A stretch of DNA of 64,000 nt from assembly GCA_020002185.1 (NCBI GenBank), contig CM034541.1, positions 32,735,852 through 32,799,851 of the forward strand, written 5' to 3'. The notes below the pieces were generated by a model. That model did no database searches. It was not told the origin of the DNA and saw only the letters and a list, made by a program, of their open reading frames with translations. The translations under genes were made by a program, and so were the position numbers. Origin of the DNA: Paraescarpia echinospica. Taxonomy: Eukaryota > Annelida > Polychaeta > Sabellida > Siboglinidae. Each line of letters opens with the position of its first letter. Positions within the stretch are counted from its first letter, which is position 1. Positions 28,301 through 38,980 of the stretch are shown here, piece by piece.

Positions 28301-29220
28301 ACTAGCGGTTAAAAAAAGCAATGTTTAAGAAACGAGGTAATTTTGACTCAGTGTCTTTTGTTTTTTAATCTGTGCGTTCGTAAATGCAGGTATGTTATTA
28401 ATTTTAGATTGTTTGTCAATGAAAATAAACTAGACATTCAAAGATGAGATTATCAGATATGCAGTTCTTCCAAAATCAAAAAAATTGATGAAACATGATC
28501 TAGACAGATATTTTTGGTTGAAAATAGACCTGAGCTACATAACACCCGGTTCACTGGGGCGGGTCACAAATAATACATGTATTTCAAATTTACAAGTGAC
28601 ATCAAAGCTGTGCTTTGGGCTGCTGGACACCAACTGAATCATGGGATATATTGGCTTCTCTTCTTGGGGCAAACAGTGCATGAGAATCTAGTTCTAATAC
28701 CTCACTACTTAATACTAATCACTAGTTACTATGAATCAGTTACAACAACTCGTTATTTGTGAATGACCTTCGCTCACTTGCTCACTTTCTTCCTATAATC
28801 AAGGGTGAGTTACATTCTGGATACTCGTCGTAATTTTTTTTTCTTCAAAATCGAACAAATACAACTTTTTAATTAAAATACAGATGATAGTTATCAGCAA
28901 TGCTTCCAACTCCAGCCTGATCCGAGTCAAACTCATTTGTTCTGCCAGTTCAACAGACGAGTCGAAACGTTTGGAAGGAAGTGCTCCACTTCAGTGAACA
29001 CGCAAATGATAAAACTAATGTCACAAACCATGTTGGCTCTTTGGCTGGAAAACAAGAGCTGCTGTTGTAAAACGTTGTAAAATTATGCGTGCTTTCTTGT
29101 ATTGTTCATTTGTTTTAATGCTGTTAGTGTTACATTGATTTACTTACTCAAGTCATTGTAATTGCTTACACACTATGGGAAGATTAATATGCTCATAACT
29201 ATAGATTGATAGCATGTCCT
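28301..29220. other. No supported feature
   Basis: AT-rich unique-looking sequence; short ORFs lack recognisable content. Confidence 0.4.
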
Positions 29221-29224
29221 AAAA

Positions 29225-30430
29225 CACAAATGTAATTTGATAGCATAGATTCAACGCATGTACTAAACACCACAAGCATAGATTCAACGCATGTACTAAA
29301 CACCACAAGTCAAGTGTGCATTCAAAGCATATACTAAACACCACAAACATAGATTCAACGCATGTACTAAACACCACAAGTCAAGTGTGCATTCAAAGCA
29401 TGTACTAAACACCACAAGCATATATTCAAAGCATGTACTAAACACCACAAGTCAAGTGTGCATTCAAAGCATATACTAAACACCACAAGCATAGATTCAA
29501 CGCATGTACTAAACACCACAAGTCAACTGTGCATTCAAAGCATGTACTAAACACCACAAACATAGATTCAAAGCGTGTACTAAACACCACAAGTCAAGTG
29601 TGCATTCAAAGCATGTACTAAACACCACAAGCATAGATTCAACGCATGTACTAAACACCACAAGTCAAGTGTGCATTCAAAGCATATACTAAACACCATA
29701 AGTGTAGTTTCAAAGCATGTACTAAACACCACAAGCATAGATTCAACGCATGTACTAAACACCACAAGTCAAGTGTACATTCAAAGCATGTACTAAACAC
29801 CACAAGCATAGATTCAATGCATGTACTAAACACCACAAATCAAGTGTGCATTCAAAGCATGTACTAAACACCACAAGCATAGATTCAACGCATGTACTAA
29901 ACACCACAAGTCAAGTGTGCATTCAAAGCATATACTAAACACCATAAGTGTAGTTTCAAAGCATGTACTAAACACCACAAGCATAGATTCAACGCATGTA
30001 CTAAACATCACAAGTCAAGTGTGCATTCAAAGCATATACTAAACACCATAAGTGTAGTTTCAAAGCATGTACTAAACACCTCAAGCATAGATTCAACGCA
30101 TGTACTAAACATCACAAGTCAAGTGTGCATTAACATCACAAGTCAAGTGTGCATTCAAAGCATATACTAAACACCATAAGTGTAGTTTCAAAGCATGTAC
30201 TGAACACCACAAGCACAGATTCAACGCATGTACTAAACACCACAAGTCAAGTGTGCATTCAAAGCATGTACTAAACACCATAAGTGTAGTTTCAAAGCAT
30301 GTACTAAACACCACAAGCATAGATTCAAAGCATGTACTAAACACCACAAGCATATATTCAAAGCATGTACTTAAACACCACAAGCATAGATTCAAAGCAT
30401 GTACTAAACACCACAAGTGTAGTTTGATAG
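29225..30430. repeat. Minisatellite of 33-38-bp units
   Basis: About 34 units of the form CATGTACTAAACACCACAAG followed by one of three variable linkers (CATAGATTCAACG, TCAAGTGTGCATTCAAAG or TGTAGTTTCAAAG), arranged in higher-order combinations. Open frames on either strand (recurring VHALN/VFSTC peptides) follow from the unit and are not genes. Confidence 0.95.
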
Positions 30431-30519
30431 CAATTACTAATATCACATCCACAACAGCATGACCTAACCTTGTGTTTGGGGGTAATTGCTTGACCTTGAC
30501 AACTTTACATCTACTCCTC

Positions 30520-32165
30520 ATCCCTCTCAACGTACTTCCAGCCCTACAGTTTGACAGCACATTTGACATAGACTATCCACTGTATAATCATTGTGCTTCC
30601 AGTCCTGCTAACTGACGGTACATTTGACATAGGCTGTCCATAGTATAATCGTTGTACTTCCAGTCTTGTTCACTGATGATACGTTTGACGTAGACTATCC
30701 ATTGTATAATCGCTGTACTTCCAGTCCTGCTCACTGAGAGTCTTGCTCACTGACGCTACATTTGACATAGACTATCCATTGTATAATTGTTGTACCTCCA
30801 GTCTTGCTCACTGACGGTACTTTTGACATAGACTATCCATTGTATAATCGTTGTACTTCCAGTCCATCTCAATGATGGTACATTTGACATAGACTATCCA
30901 TAGTGTAATCATATTACCAGTCTTGCTCATTAATGGTACAATTGACGTAGTCTCTCCATTGTATAATCGTTGTACTTCCAGTCCCGCTCACTGACGGTAC
31001 ATTTGACATAGACTGTCCATTGTATAAACGATGTTCTTCCGGTCCTGCTCACTGACGGTATGTTTGACATAGACTATCCATTGTATAATCATTGTACTTC
31101 CAGTCCTGCTCACTGACGGTACATTTGATATAGACTATCCATTGTATAATCGTTGTACTTCCTGTCCTGCTCACTGACGGTACGTTTGACGTAGACTATC
31201 CTTTGTATAATCGTTGTACTTCCAGTCCTGCTCACTGACGGTACGATTGACGTAGACTATCCATTGTATAATCGTTGTACATCCAGTCCTGCTCACTGAC
31301 GGTATGTTTGACGTAGACAATCCATTGTATAATCGTTGTACTTCCAGTCCTGCTCACTGACGGTACGATTGACGTAGACTATCCATTGTATAATCGTACT
31401 TCCAGTCCTGCTCACTGACGGTACGTTTGACGTAGACTATCCATTGTATAATCGTTGTACTTCCAGTCCTGCTCACTGACGGTACGTTTGACGTAGACTA
31501 TCCATTGTATAATCGTTGTACTTCCAGTCCTGCTCACTGACGGTACATTTGACGTAGACTATCCATTGTATAATCGTTGTACTTCCAGTCCTGCTCACTG
31601 ACGGTACGATTGACGTAGACTATCCATTGTATAATCGTACTTCCAGTCCTGCTCACTGACGGTACGTTTGACGTAAACTATCCATTGTATAATCGTTGTA
31701 CTTCCAGCCTGCTCACTGACGGTACGTTTGACGTAGACTATCCATTGTATAATCGTTGTACTTCCAGTCCTGCTCACTGACGGTACGATTGACGTAGACT
31801 ATCCATTGTATAATCGTTGTACTTCCAGTCCTGCTCACTGACGGTACGTTTGACGTAGACTATCCATTGTATAATCGTTGTACTTCCAGTCCTGCTCACT
31901 GACGGTACGATTGACGTAGACTATCCATTGTATAATCGTACTTCCAGTCCTGCTCACTGACGGTATGTTTGATGTAGACTATCCATTGTATAATCGTTGT
32001 ACTTCCAGTCCTGCTCACTGACGGTACGCTTGACGTAGACTATCCATTGTATAATCGTTGTACTTCCAGTCCTGCTCATTGACGGTACGTTTGACGTAGA
32101 CTGTCCATTGTATAATCGTTGTACTTCCAGTCCTGCTCACTGACGGTACGTTTGACGTAGACTAC
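30520..32165. repeat. 61-bp minisatellite (about 27 copies)
   Basis: Head-to-tail array of a 61-bp unit (CTGACGGTACGTTTGACGTA, GACTATCCATTGTATAATCG, TTGTACTTCCAGTCCTGCTC). Copies at the left end (30.5-31.0 kb) are more diverged; those from 31.3 to 32.1 kb are nearly identical, with a few lacking the TTGT, indicating recent expansion there. Not a CRISPR: there are no unique spacers. Confidence 0.95.
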
Positions 32166-32787
32166 CCGCAGTATGACAATGACTACACCCTTTTTGACTC
32201 CACAACCTTTCCCTCGCTCGGATTCTCCGCAGGTTTGTTTTTGACCACTTAGGTCACATTAGACATACACATTTTTGATCAAATACAAATACCAGGTATG
32301 TTCCATTAAAAAATACAAATAAGCTCTATTTTCAAATTTCAAATATACTTGATCGATTACATATATCCGCTCTATTAAAATGTTATATACACATTACACA
32401 AGACTCAATTAAACTGTGCAATATCAGCCACATAGTGTACAAAATGTATAATACAAACTGTTCCATTTTTACAATAAATTTTGTTTCAAACCTATCAGAA
32501 TTGTAAGCATGTTACAATATATAATGTTCCTCTTCATACATTTATGCTAGAAGGAAAATCGTGCGAGTCCTTTAACATAAACCTTCACCACACCCATGTA
32601 GAGTTTGATGCCGTGTTTTGTCTGTCGTTTTGTTATTTATTCTTCTGAAGTATGTTCACTACTGAAGAATGTTTACTTCGTTGTTTCTCCTTTCGCACTT
32701 TTGTCCAATATGTGCTGTATAATTTAACTTATTTGAATAAACAGTTTGATTGCTCGACTGAAAAACCCTTGCCATTTCTGCCGCCAG

Positions 32788-33032
32788 GTGGCCAGGGTCG
32801 ACGGAAGCTCCTAGGTGTACTTGACTCGATCGACTTCGTGCAGAGTTACCCGCCTTCGATGGAGTTGAAGTTCTTCAAGCATTCTGCCATGGAGCAGGTG
32901 ATCACATCGTGTGAACAAAGGGATGAGACGGGCATACAGCTGTGTAATGTGAAGCTTCTCTACCAGGTGCTCACCAGCGAACTCAACAAGCTGCAAGGGG
33001 GCAGCACTGGTCAGAGGTCGCTCATGTTACAG
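32788..33032 (+). CDS. NUP205-like nucleoporin, exon
   Basis: The encoded segment (RRKLLGVLDSIDFVQSYPPS, then MEQVITSCEQRDE, LCNVKLLYQVLTSELNKLQG) is recognisable as part of the large scaffold nucleoporin Nup205/Nup192 family, which builds the inner ring of the nuclear pore. The acceptor is either CCGCCAG (end 32787) or GCCAG (end 32795); the donor is TTACAG|GTGGGA at 33032, phase 0. The next exon continues the same protein after a 634-bp intron. No other exon of this roughly 2,000-residue protein is seen in the window. Confidence 0.7.
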
Positions 33033-33666
33033 GTGGGATTTTTTGTAAACCTGATTAAATTGAAGCTCTGGTTTGTTGTGCATTCACCGACGTGACGATT
33101 GTTTCAGTTCCTCATCTCTGTTCCATTTCCTATTCGCTCTATCGGTAGCTTTCTGTATCGGTAGCCTTCTCCGTCCACTTCTTTTTCTTTCTCTTCCACC
33201 TTTTTTATCTCTATCTTTACAAAGTCTTTCCACCTTAATTGTGGCCTGCTTTCTTCAGTTGTCTAGCCGTCTCTTGTCTTATCATGTGACTGTCCACATC
33301 TCTGGCTTTTTACCACTCTACGTATTAAGCCAACCTACATCCCGACCTCTTTCCTCATGTCATTAGTCCTCCTTTTCTACACTCTCCTTGTGTCTATAAT
33401 TCATCATAAACAGTTCTCATATAAGTGCTGCTTCTGTTAGCGTTGCTCTGTCTCAAAATTTCTGGTGTAGTTTGCTACATTCAAGAACGTATAAACGTAT
33501 TGTGAGTTTTTAAGACGAATTGTGAAACATAAAAAAATATTTGTCCTTTGATCATGTGTATCCAGATTTGGCAAGGAAAAATGTACTAAATTTTACAACT
33601 GTTTTTACCCAATGGAAATCGCCCTTACCTGGTACTTAAAGCCTCACTCATGTCATGTTGCTGCAG

Positions 33667-33855
33667 GAGATTCAGAATATCTGCGGAAACGTTGTCGAGC
33701 GCAATTCCTTCCGAGAATCGATCTTCTGCAAACGTCAGGCATTTGAAGCATGGCGCCAGCTGGTGGAGATCATCCTAACTACATGTCCGGAGGATCTGCT
33801 TCATGGCGAGTCTCGACAGAACATGTTGTTTGAGATACTCAACAACTGCTCCAAA
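33667..33855 (+). CDS. NUP205-like nucleoporin, next exon
   Basis: Follows the acceptor TTGCTGCAG (ends 33666) in phase 0 and encodes EIQNICGNVVERNSFRESIF, QAFEAWRQLVEIILTTCPED and LFEILNNCSK, then the donor AAA|GTAAGT at 33855. It matches the expected continuation of the Nup205 family after the previous exon. Both exons are free of lesions and have canonical splice sites. Flanks are satellite on the left and a transposase-like block on the right, so this may be a partial gene duplicate or part of a gene with very long introns. Confidence 0.7.
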
Positions 33856-34266
33856 GTAAGTTTAATTCTTGCTGTCTAAGATAATCATGTTGTTTTGTAA
33901 ATTTGTGTAAATACAAACACAAGGACATTTTTTTATTTTCACCTCCAAACCCTTGGATCTTTGCTGCACTGTTTTGCAAGAACATCATTTTTATTTTGTT
34001 AAGTTCATAATCCATATATCAAAAATGGAAATAAAAAGACAAATGCACCATATTCATCCAACTGTGACTTATTTTGTATTTTAGGCAATTTAACCTGTTG
34101 CATTGATTGCGTGACCCGACCTATATGCCCATATAAGTCAAACGGAATGTGCGTATTTTAATAATATTAAACTTTATTTAGACACCCATCAAATCCGGGA
34201 CTCAAGGGTGTTTACAAAATCAGCAAATATCTAAGAAACATAAAATCACGTATAAGAGAAATTAAT

Positions 34267-35660
34267 AGTCCTGTGATACAACGCCTCACGCTGTATCTGT
34301 CTTGTAGCTCTTGCAACACTGCCGCCTTTGCTTATAGGAGCAATGTTCAACTCCAGTTTTCTCAAGATAGATGTCCCTGCTCCGTAGTTCAGCCGGTCTA
34401 TGGCTGCACACGCACGGCCCGTGACATTGCGTGAGAAGTTCACATTCTTAGGGAGAGTCGAAGATAAGGAGCGGTTCAGAGCCTCATTCCGATTAGTGTT
34501 CAGGCATAGTTTTGTTATTGCCAGTGCTTGAATGCCCAATCTCATTTCAATCAGCTTTCGGAGAGTGACCCTGTCTGCATCAGTCATGTTCAGGTGGTGA
34601 ATTCGTCCTGTTTGTAGGTACATAGATCTGTGCCACCAATTTTTTTTTTCCCACCAGCACACGCGACAGAGTTGAACCTGCACTTTCCACAATCTCCACC
34701 ATAGCAATCTAATGTCGTCTCGATAACACGTGGCATGCGTGAGGCCACTTTCCTGCTATCACCAGCATACATGTTCTGCATTTCACTGTGAATTCTGTGG
34801 CATCGATTCTTAACATCCAATGAAAACATTTTTTTTTTTTCCTTTCTAATCACTGCTGTCGACCCGGGAAACATGCGCGCGCTAAATTGTGCTTTCATTG
34901 AGTTTCTGTGTTGAATGCTGTAATATGCATTCATTGTACATGTATTGTATCTTGCCCTTATCGTAAAGGCGCATTTCCTCATGTGTATCGTCTGCTTTCA
35001 GATACGTTGATGACAAATCATCATCGTCATCATTGGCGTTGGGTGCACAGTGTTTTGGCCTCAGCAACTTTGCCTCGCCAGATCGACTTTCGGCATCGGG
35101 AATCTCGATGAGGCCACCTGGTGTCACTTTTGTGACTTGCTCGAACTCGGCTTCAGTGAGTCTTGGCTTCCATACAGCTAGACTTTCTCCATTTTCCTGC
35201 ACTGCACCCAATGCACTGGCACTGCTTTCCGTCCTTGTTTTGTACACAGCATGTCCCTTCCTGAAACCACATTTCCTGTCATGCTTGGGTATAGCGTTTG
35301 GCTGAAGTTTATCCAACACATCACACATGATCACAGTTGGTATAGATGCAAGAAAATCTTAGAACCTGGCTCAGCAGAGATCTCTACTGTAATGACTGGC
35401 TAACCCTAACCCTAATATGACCACCCCAAATTAAGAGAGGAGGGCACAAGGTTTTGTCCAGGCTAGCCATTGGCTGCAACAGTACACCCATGTATGTTTG
35501 AATTGTGATTTGCAACCCTCACTGTTTGAAGTACACCAGATTTGGGATTTCTGTCAGGCTGGGAAGACCTTGTAGAAGGTAAATATTGAGACAGGCCAGC
35601 ACTCTGATGGCTGCAATTCGCATGTACCTGTGCGTAATAGGAAACCGGGATGCTGTCAGA
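34267..35660 (-). mobile_element. Transposase-like block, copy A
   Basis: On the minus strand, two overlapping frames encode an N-terminal part (35334-34882: HDRKCGFRKGHAVYKTRT, EVTKVTPGG-type segment, DKGKIQYMYNECILQHS) and a C-terminal part with Cys-rich and transposase-like motifs (TTLDCYGGDCGKCRFNSVAC, ADRVTLRKLIEMRLGIQALA, LCLNTNRNEALNRSLSSTLP). The pattern resembles C-terminal regions of Mutator-like transposase proteins in marine invertebrates; family assignment is tentative. Frameshifts near 34930 and 34640 break it. About 98% identical to copy B (37132-38523). Confidence 0.5.
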
Positions 35661-36198
35661 GTGTTTGATGTGACATTTATTGTTTACCCCAAAAATGCAA
35701 CAACACACATGTTCTCTTCACACTGTCTATAATTCGTGAAGTTTAGAAGTCCCATTATGAACAGATGTCATCTTAAAAAAGGCAAATGTTCAAGATTTTG
35801 TGATAAAAAGACAGCATATTGGATATTTTTTTTAATATATATTTAAATTGCACTAAATTTGTCAAAGGGGAGGTTTTCAAGGTCGGCTTAGTGTACACAG
35901 TGAGGCACTGACATCAGAATTCATATATTTTGAGCACAGCAACTAATGCATGGGTCCGAGTTCCTGTTGATATACGTTATTCATGGCACAGTAGAGATTG
36001 TTCCTCAGCAGACGGGTGCCTGGTTCGAAGACATCTCAATTAATATTTGGTGTCTTACTCGCAATTTCCCTAGACCATTAATCAGGATGTATGTGTTGCT
36101 TCAGCACTGTGTCACTTTTGTAAAGATTTGCAGTATTCGGCGGATCTAAATTAGATTTTAGACTTTTCTGTCTCCTTGACAACATATCATCAGACAAG
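35661..36198. other. Spacer between transposase-like copy A and the nuclease gene
   Basis: No gene supported; AT-rich with short ORFs only. Confidence 0.4.
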
Positions 36199-36582
36199 AT
36201 GGATGACAGCTTCATAACAGAGTATGAGCACAGAATTAGTTGTAGGACAGTGCCGGCTGCCAATGGGACGTGCATATTATGGACTGGCTGTATAAAGAAA
36301 GCGGGAGGGGGTAGGGTTACTGGAAATTATGGGGTGATTTCAGTGAAATTGAAGAATGGTGATAGCTATATATGGTGGGTGATGCGTGTCCATCGTCTAG
36401 CATACATGTTGCATATTAGATCAGAAATTCCTCAACATTTGCACTGTAGCCATCTGTGTCACAGTACTCTATGTGTCAATGTACAACATCTGACTCTAGA
36501 GACATGCATTGTGAACAATAACAGGAGGCGTAAAAAGAGATGCTTTGGCTACGGTCAATCCCCGCCTTGTATACTTTTTTAA
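36199..36582 (+). CDS. His-Cys-box (His-Me finger) homing-endonuclease-like protein
   Basis: 127 codons from ATG 36199. The N-terminal half has GTCILWTGCIKKAGG and YGVISVKL, a beta-hairpin pattern; the C-terminal half has HCSHLCHSTLCVNVQHLTLE followed by CIVNNNRRRKKRC and CxH-like closing residues. This is the zinc-binding His-Me finger arrangement of I-PpoI-type nucleases (catalytic His in SHLCH, metal-binding Asn in NNN). Single open frame, no lesions, so possibly active or recently inserted. It stands alone between the two copies of the transposase-like block. Cellular paralogous families with this domain exist in invertebrate genomes, so homing activity is inference. Confidence 0.65.
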   Translation: MDDSFITEYEHRISCRTVPAANGTCILWTGCIKKAGGGRVTGNYGVISVKLKNGDSYIWWVMRVHRLAYMLHIRSEIPQHLHCSHLCHSTLCVNVQHLTLETCIVNNNRRRKKRCFGYGQSPPCILF

Positions 36583-36918
36583 ATTGTGTAAAAAAATGAG
36601 ATGAAGGTAACTATAATTAGCATGTCAGTACTCACTCCATTAGATAAGCTGTCTGTCTGAGCTCCTTGTGTAGTGCTCTCATCCACTCAGTCTGTCTGTG
36701 TGTCTTTCATTGTGTTCGCAGGTGTGACATTCTTTTGTTGATTCCTCTCTGGTATAATCCAAGGAGTATGTATTGCGGTTGATGTTTCAAGTAATTCTTT
36801 GATCGATCAACTCAACTGCCTAGTCAGTGCATGGTGTGCGGTCAGCGCACACACATGTCAAATGTCGTACGGGTATGTATGGTCATCTATAGATCTGTCA
36901 CGGAGGGAATATGGGTGA
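36583..36918. other. Spacer between nuclease gene and transposase-like copy B
   Basis: No gene supported. Contains the left copy (36881-36902) of a 22-bp direct repeat that recurs at 38526-38547, just outside copy B. Confidence 0.5.
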
Positions 36919-38523
36919 TCACTGATTGTTTTGTTTGGCTTGACAGCACCTTTTTTTGTTTTGATTTTTTTTCACTTGTTGGTCTAGCTGTCCCTTACGG
37001 TAGCCTCGTTTCCGAGCATCTGCCCTTGTCTGAGCTGTAGCCTCTCTTCGCCGTCTTGCTGCACGGATGGCATCAAACCGTTTTCTCTTGTTATACAGTA
37101 GACGCCTCACCACTGATCTTCGGTACATGTAAGTCCTGTGATACAACGCCTCACGCTGTATCTGTCTTGTAGCTCTTGCAACACTGCCGCCTTTGCTTAT
37201 AGGAGCATTGTTCAACTCCAGTTTTCTCAAGATAGATGTCCCTGCTCCGTAGTTCAGCCGGTCTATGGCTGCACACGCACGGCCCGTGACATAGCGTGAG
37301 AAGTTCACATTCTTAGGGAGAGTCGAAGATAAGGAGCGGTTCAGAGCCTCATTCCGATTAGTGTTCAGGCATAGTTTTGTTATTGCCAGTGCTTGAATGC
37401 CCAATCTCATTTCAATCAGCTTTCGGAGAGTGACCCTGTCTGCATCAGTCATGTTCAGGTGGTGAATTCGTCCTGTTTGTAGGTACATAGATCTGTGCCA
37501 CCAATTTTTTTTTTTCCCACCAGCACACACGACAGAGTTGAACCTGCACTTTCCACAATCTCCACCATAGCAATCTAATGTCGTCTCGATAACACGTGGC
37601 ATGCGTGAGGCCACTTTCCTGCTATCACCAGCATACATGTTCTCCATTTCACTGTGAATTCTGTGGCATCGATTCTTAACATCCAGTGAAAACATATTTT
37701 TTTGTTCCTTTCTAATAACTGCTGTCGACCCGGGAAACATGCGCACGCTAAATTGTGCTTTCATTGAGTTTCTGTGTTGAATGCTGTAATATGCATTCAT
37801 TGTACATGTATTGCATCTTGCCCTTATCGTAAAGGCGCATTTCCTCATGTGTATCGTCTGCTTTCAGATACGTTAATGACAAATCATCATCGTCATCATT
37901 GGCGTTTGGTGCACAGTGTTTTGGCCTCAGCAACTTTGCCTCGCCAGATCGACCTTCGGCATCGGGAATCTCGATGAGGCCACCTGGTGTCACTTTTGTG
38001 ACTTGCTCGAACTCGGCTTCAGTGAGTCTTGGCATCCATACAGCTAGACTTTCTCCACTTTCTTTCACAGCACCCAATGCACTGGCACTGCTTTCCGTCC
38101 TTGTTTTGTACACAGCATGTCCCTTCCTGAAACCACATTTCCTGTCATGCTTGGGTATAGCGTTTGGCTGAAGTTTATTCAACACATCACACATGATCAC
38201 AGTTGGTATAGATGCAAGAAAATCTTTGAACCTGGCTCAGCAGAGATCTCTACTGTAATGACAGGCTAACCCTAACCCTAATATGACCACCCCAAATTAA
38301 GAGAGGAGGGCACAAGGTTTTGTCCAGGCTAGCCATTGGCTGCAACAGTACACCCATGTATGTTTGAATTGTGATTTACAACCCTCACTGTTTGAAGTAC
38401 ACCAGATTTGGGATTTCTGTCAGGCTGGGAAGACCTTGTAGAAGGTCAATATTGAGACAGGCCAGCACTCTGATGGCTGCAATTCGCATGTACCTGTGCG
38501 TAATAGGAAACCTGCTGTCAGAT
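36919..38523 (-). mobile_element. Transposase-like block, copy B (long ORF plus upstream ORF)
   Basis: The homologous part (37132-38523) is nearly identical to copy A. Here the C-terminal reading frame is open for 309 codons (37848-36919) and extends beyond copy A into a very basic tail (RRSVVRRLLYNKRKR, ARRRREATAQTRADARKRG). The N-terminal frame (38200-37748) overlaps it by about 100 nt; the true protein probably switches frame near 37760. Same Cys-rich (DCGKC) and NRNEALNRS motifs as copy A. Possibly a Mutator-like transposase remnant; uncertain. Confidence 0.5.
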
Positions 38524-38619
38524 TTGGTCATCTATAGATCTGTCACGTTATGTCGTTTGAATGGCGTACATTTCTCCGTCTCAACGAGACCTGTCGAAAA
38601 ACTGCCAAATGGTGGAAAA

Positions 38620-38980
38620 CGTGAATCGAAGGTCAAACAAGGTCACCGACAAATGATGAATTTTCGACATTGCGCGCTTCGGCAAACGTTATAAAATTTA
38701 AAAAATTAATTAATTGACATCTTCTTGTGTTCACATCATTGCACAAAATCCAAAGGTTTTATTATTTGCACTTGTATTTTCTGTGATATCAGATGTTGGA
38801 GTTTGAATTTACTCATGAATGTATGGAATAATTTAACATAAAAAACAACATGTGTTTATTGCATTCTCCATCGTTGTTTACACAACCAATTATTCTATGT
38901 AAACATGCATGCATATTCCTATTGGCATAATATCATAATAGTATACGTGTATCATATTAGTATACATGTGTTTGGTTATT
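38620..38980. repeat. Left half of a dispersed repeat, split by the LINE at 38981-42182
   Basis: Sequence (TCGAAGGTCAAACAAGGTCA, then GTTTACACAACCAATTATTC, TAAACATGCATGCATATTCC, ATTAGTATACATGTGTTTGG) matches 59836-59985. In that second copy the motif GTGTTTGGTCGTTATCACGG is continuous; here it is interrupted after GTGTTTGGTTAT and resumes at 42180 (TATCACGGCGTGG). Confidence 0.8.

Noticed and set aside
29580..30569. Open frames with recurring VHALN/VFSTC or HVLNT peptides
   Set aside because: They are translations of the minisatellite unit and have no start, splice or domain support.
29225..32165. CRISPR-like array
   Set aside because: Units repeat in full without unique spacers, and the context is eukaryotic; these are minisatellites.
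35400..35412. Telomere-like TAACCCTAACCCTAA in both transposase-like copies
   Set aside because: Only two to three units within a duplicated block; not a telomere or clear interstitial telomeric array.
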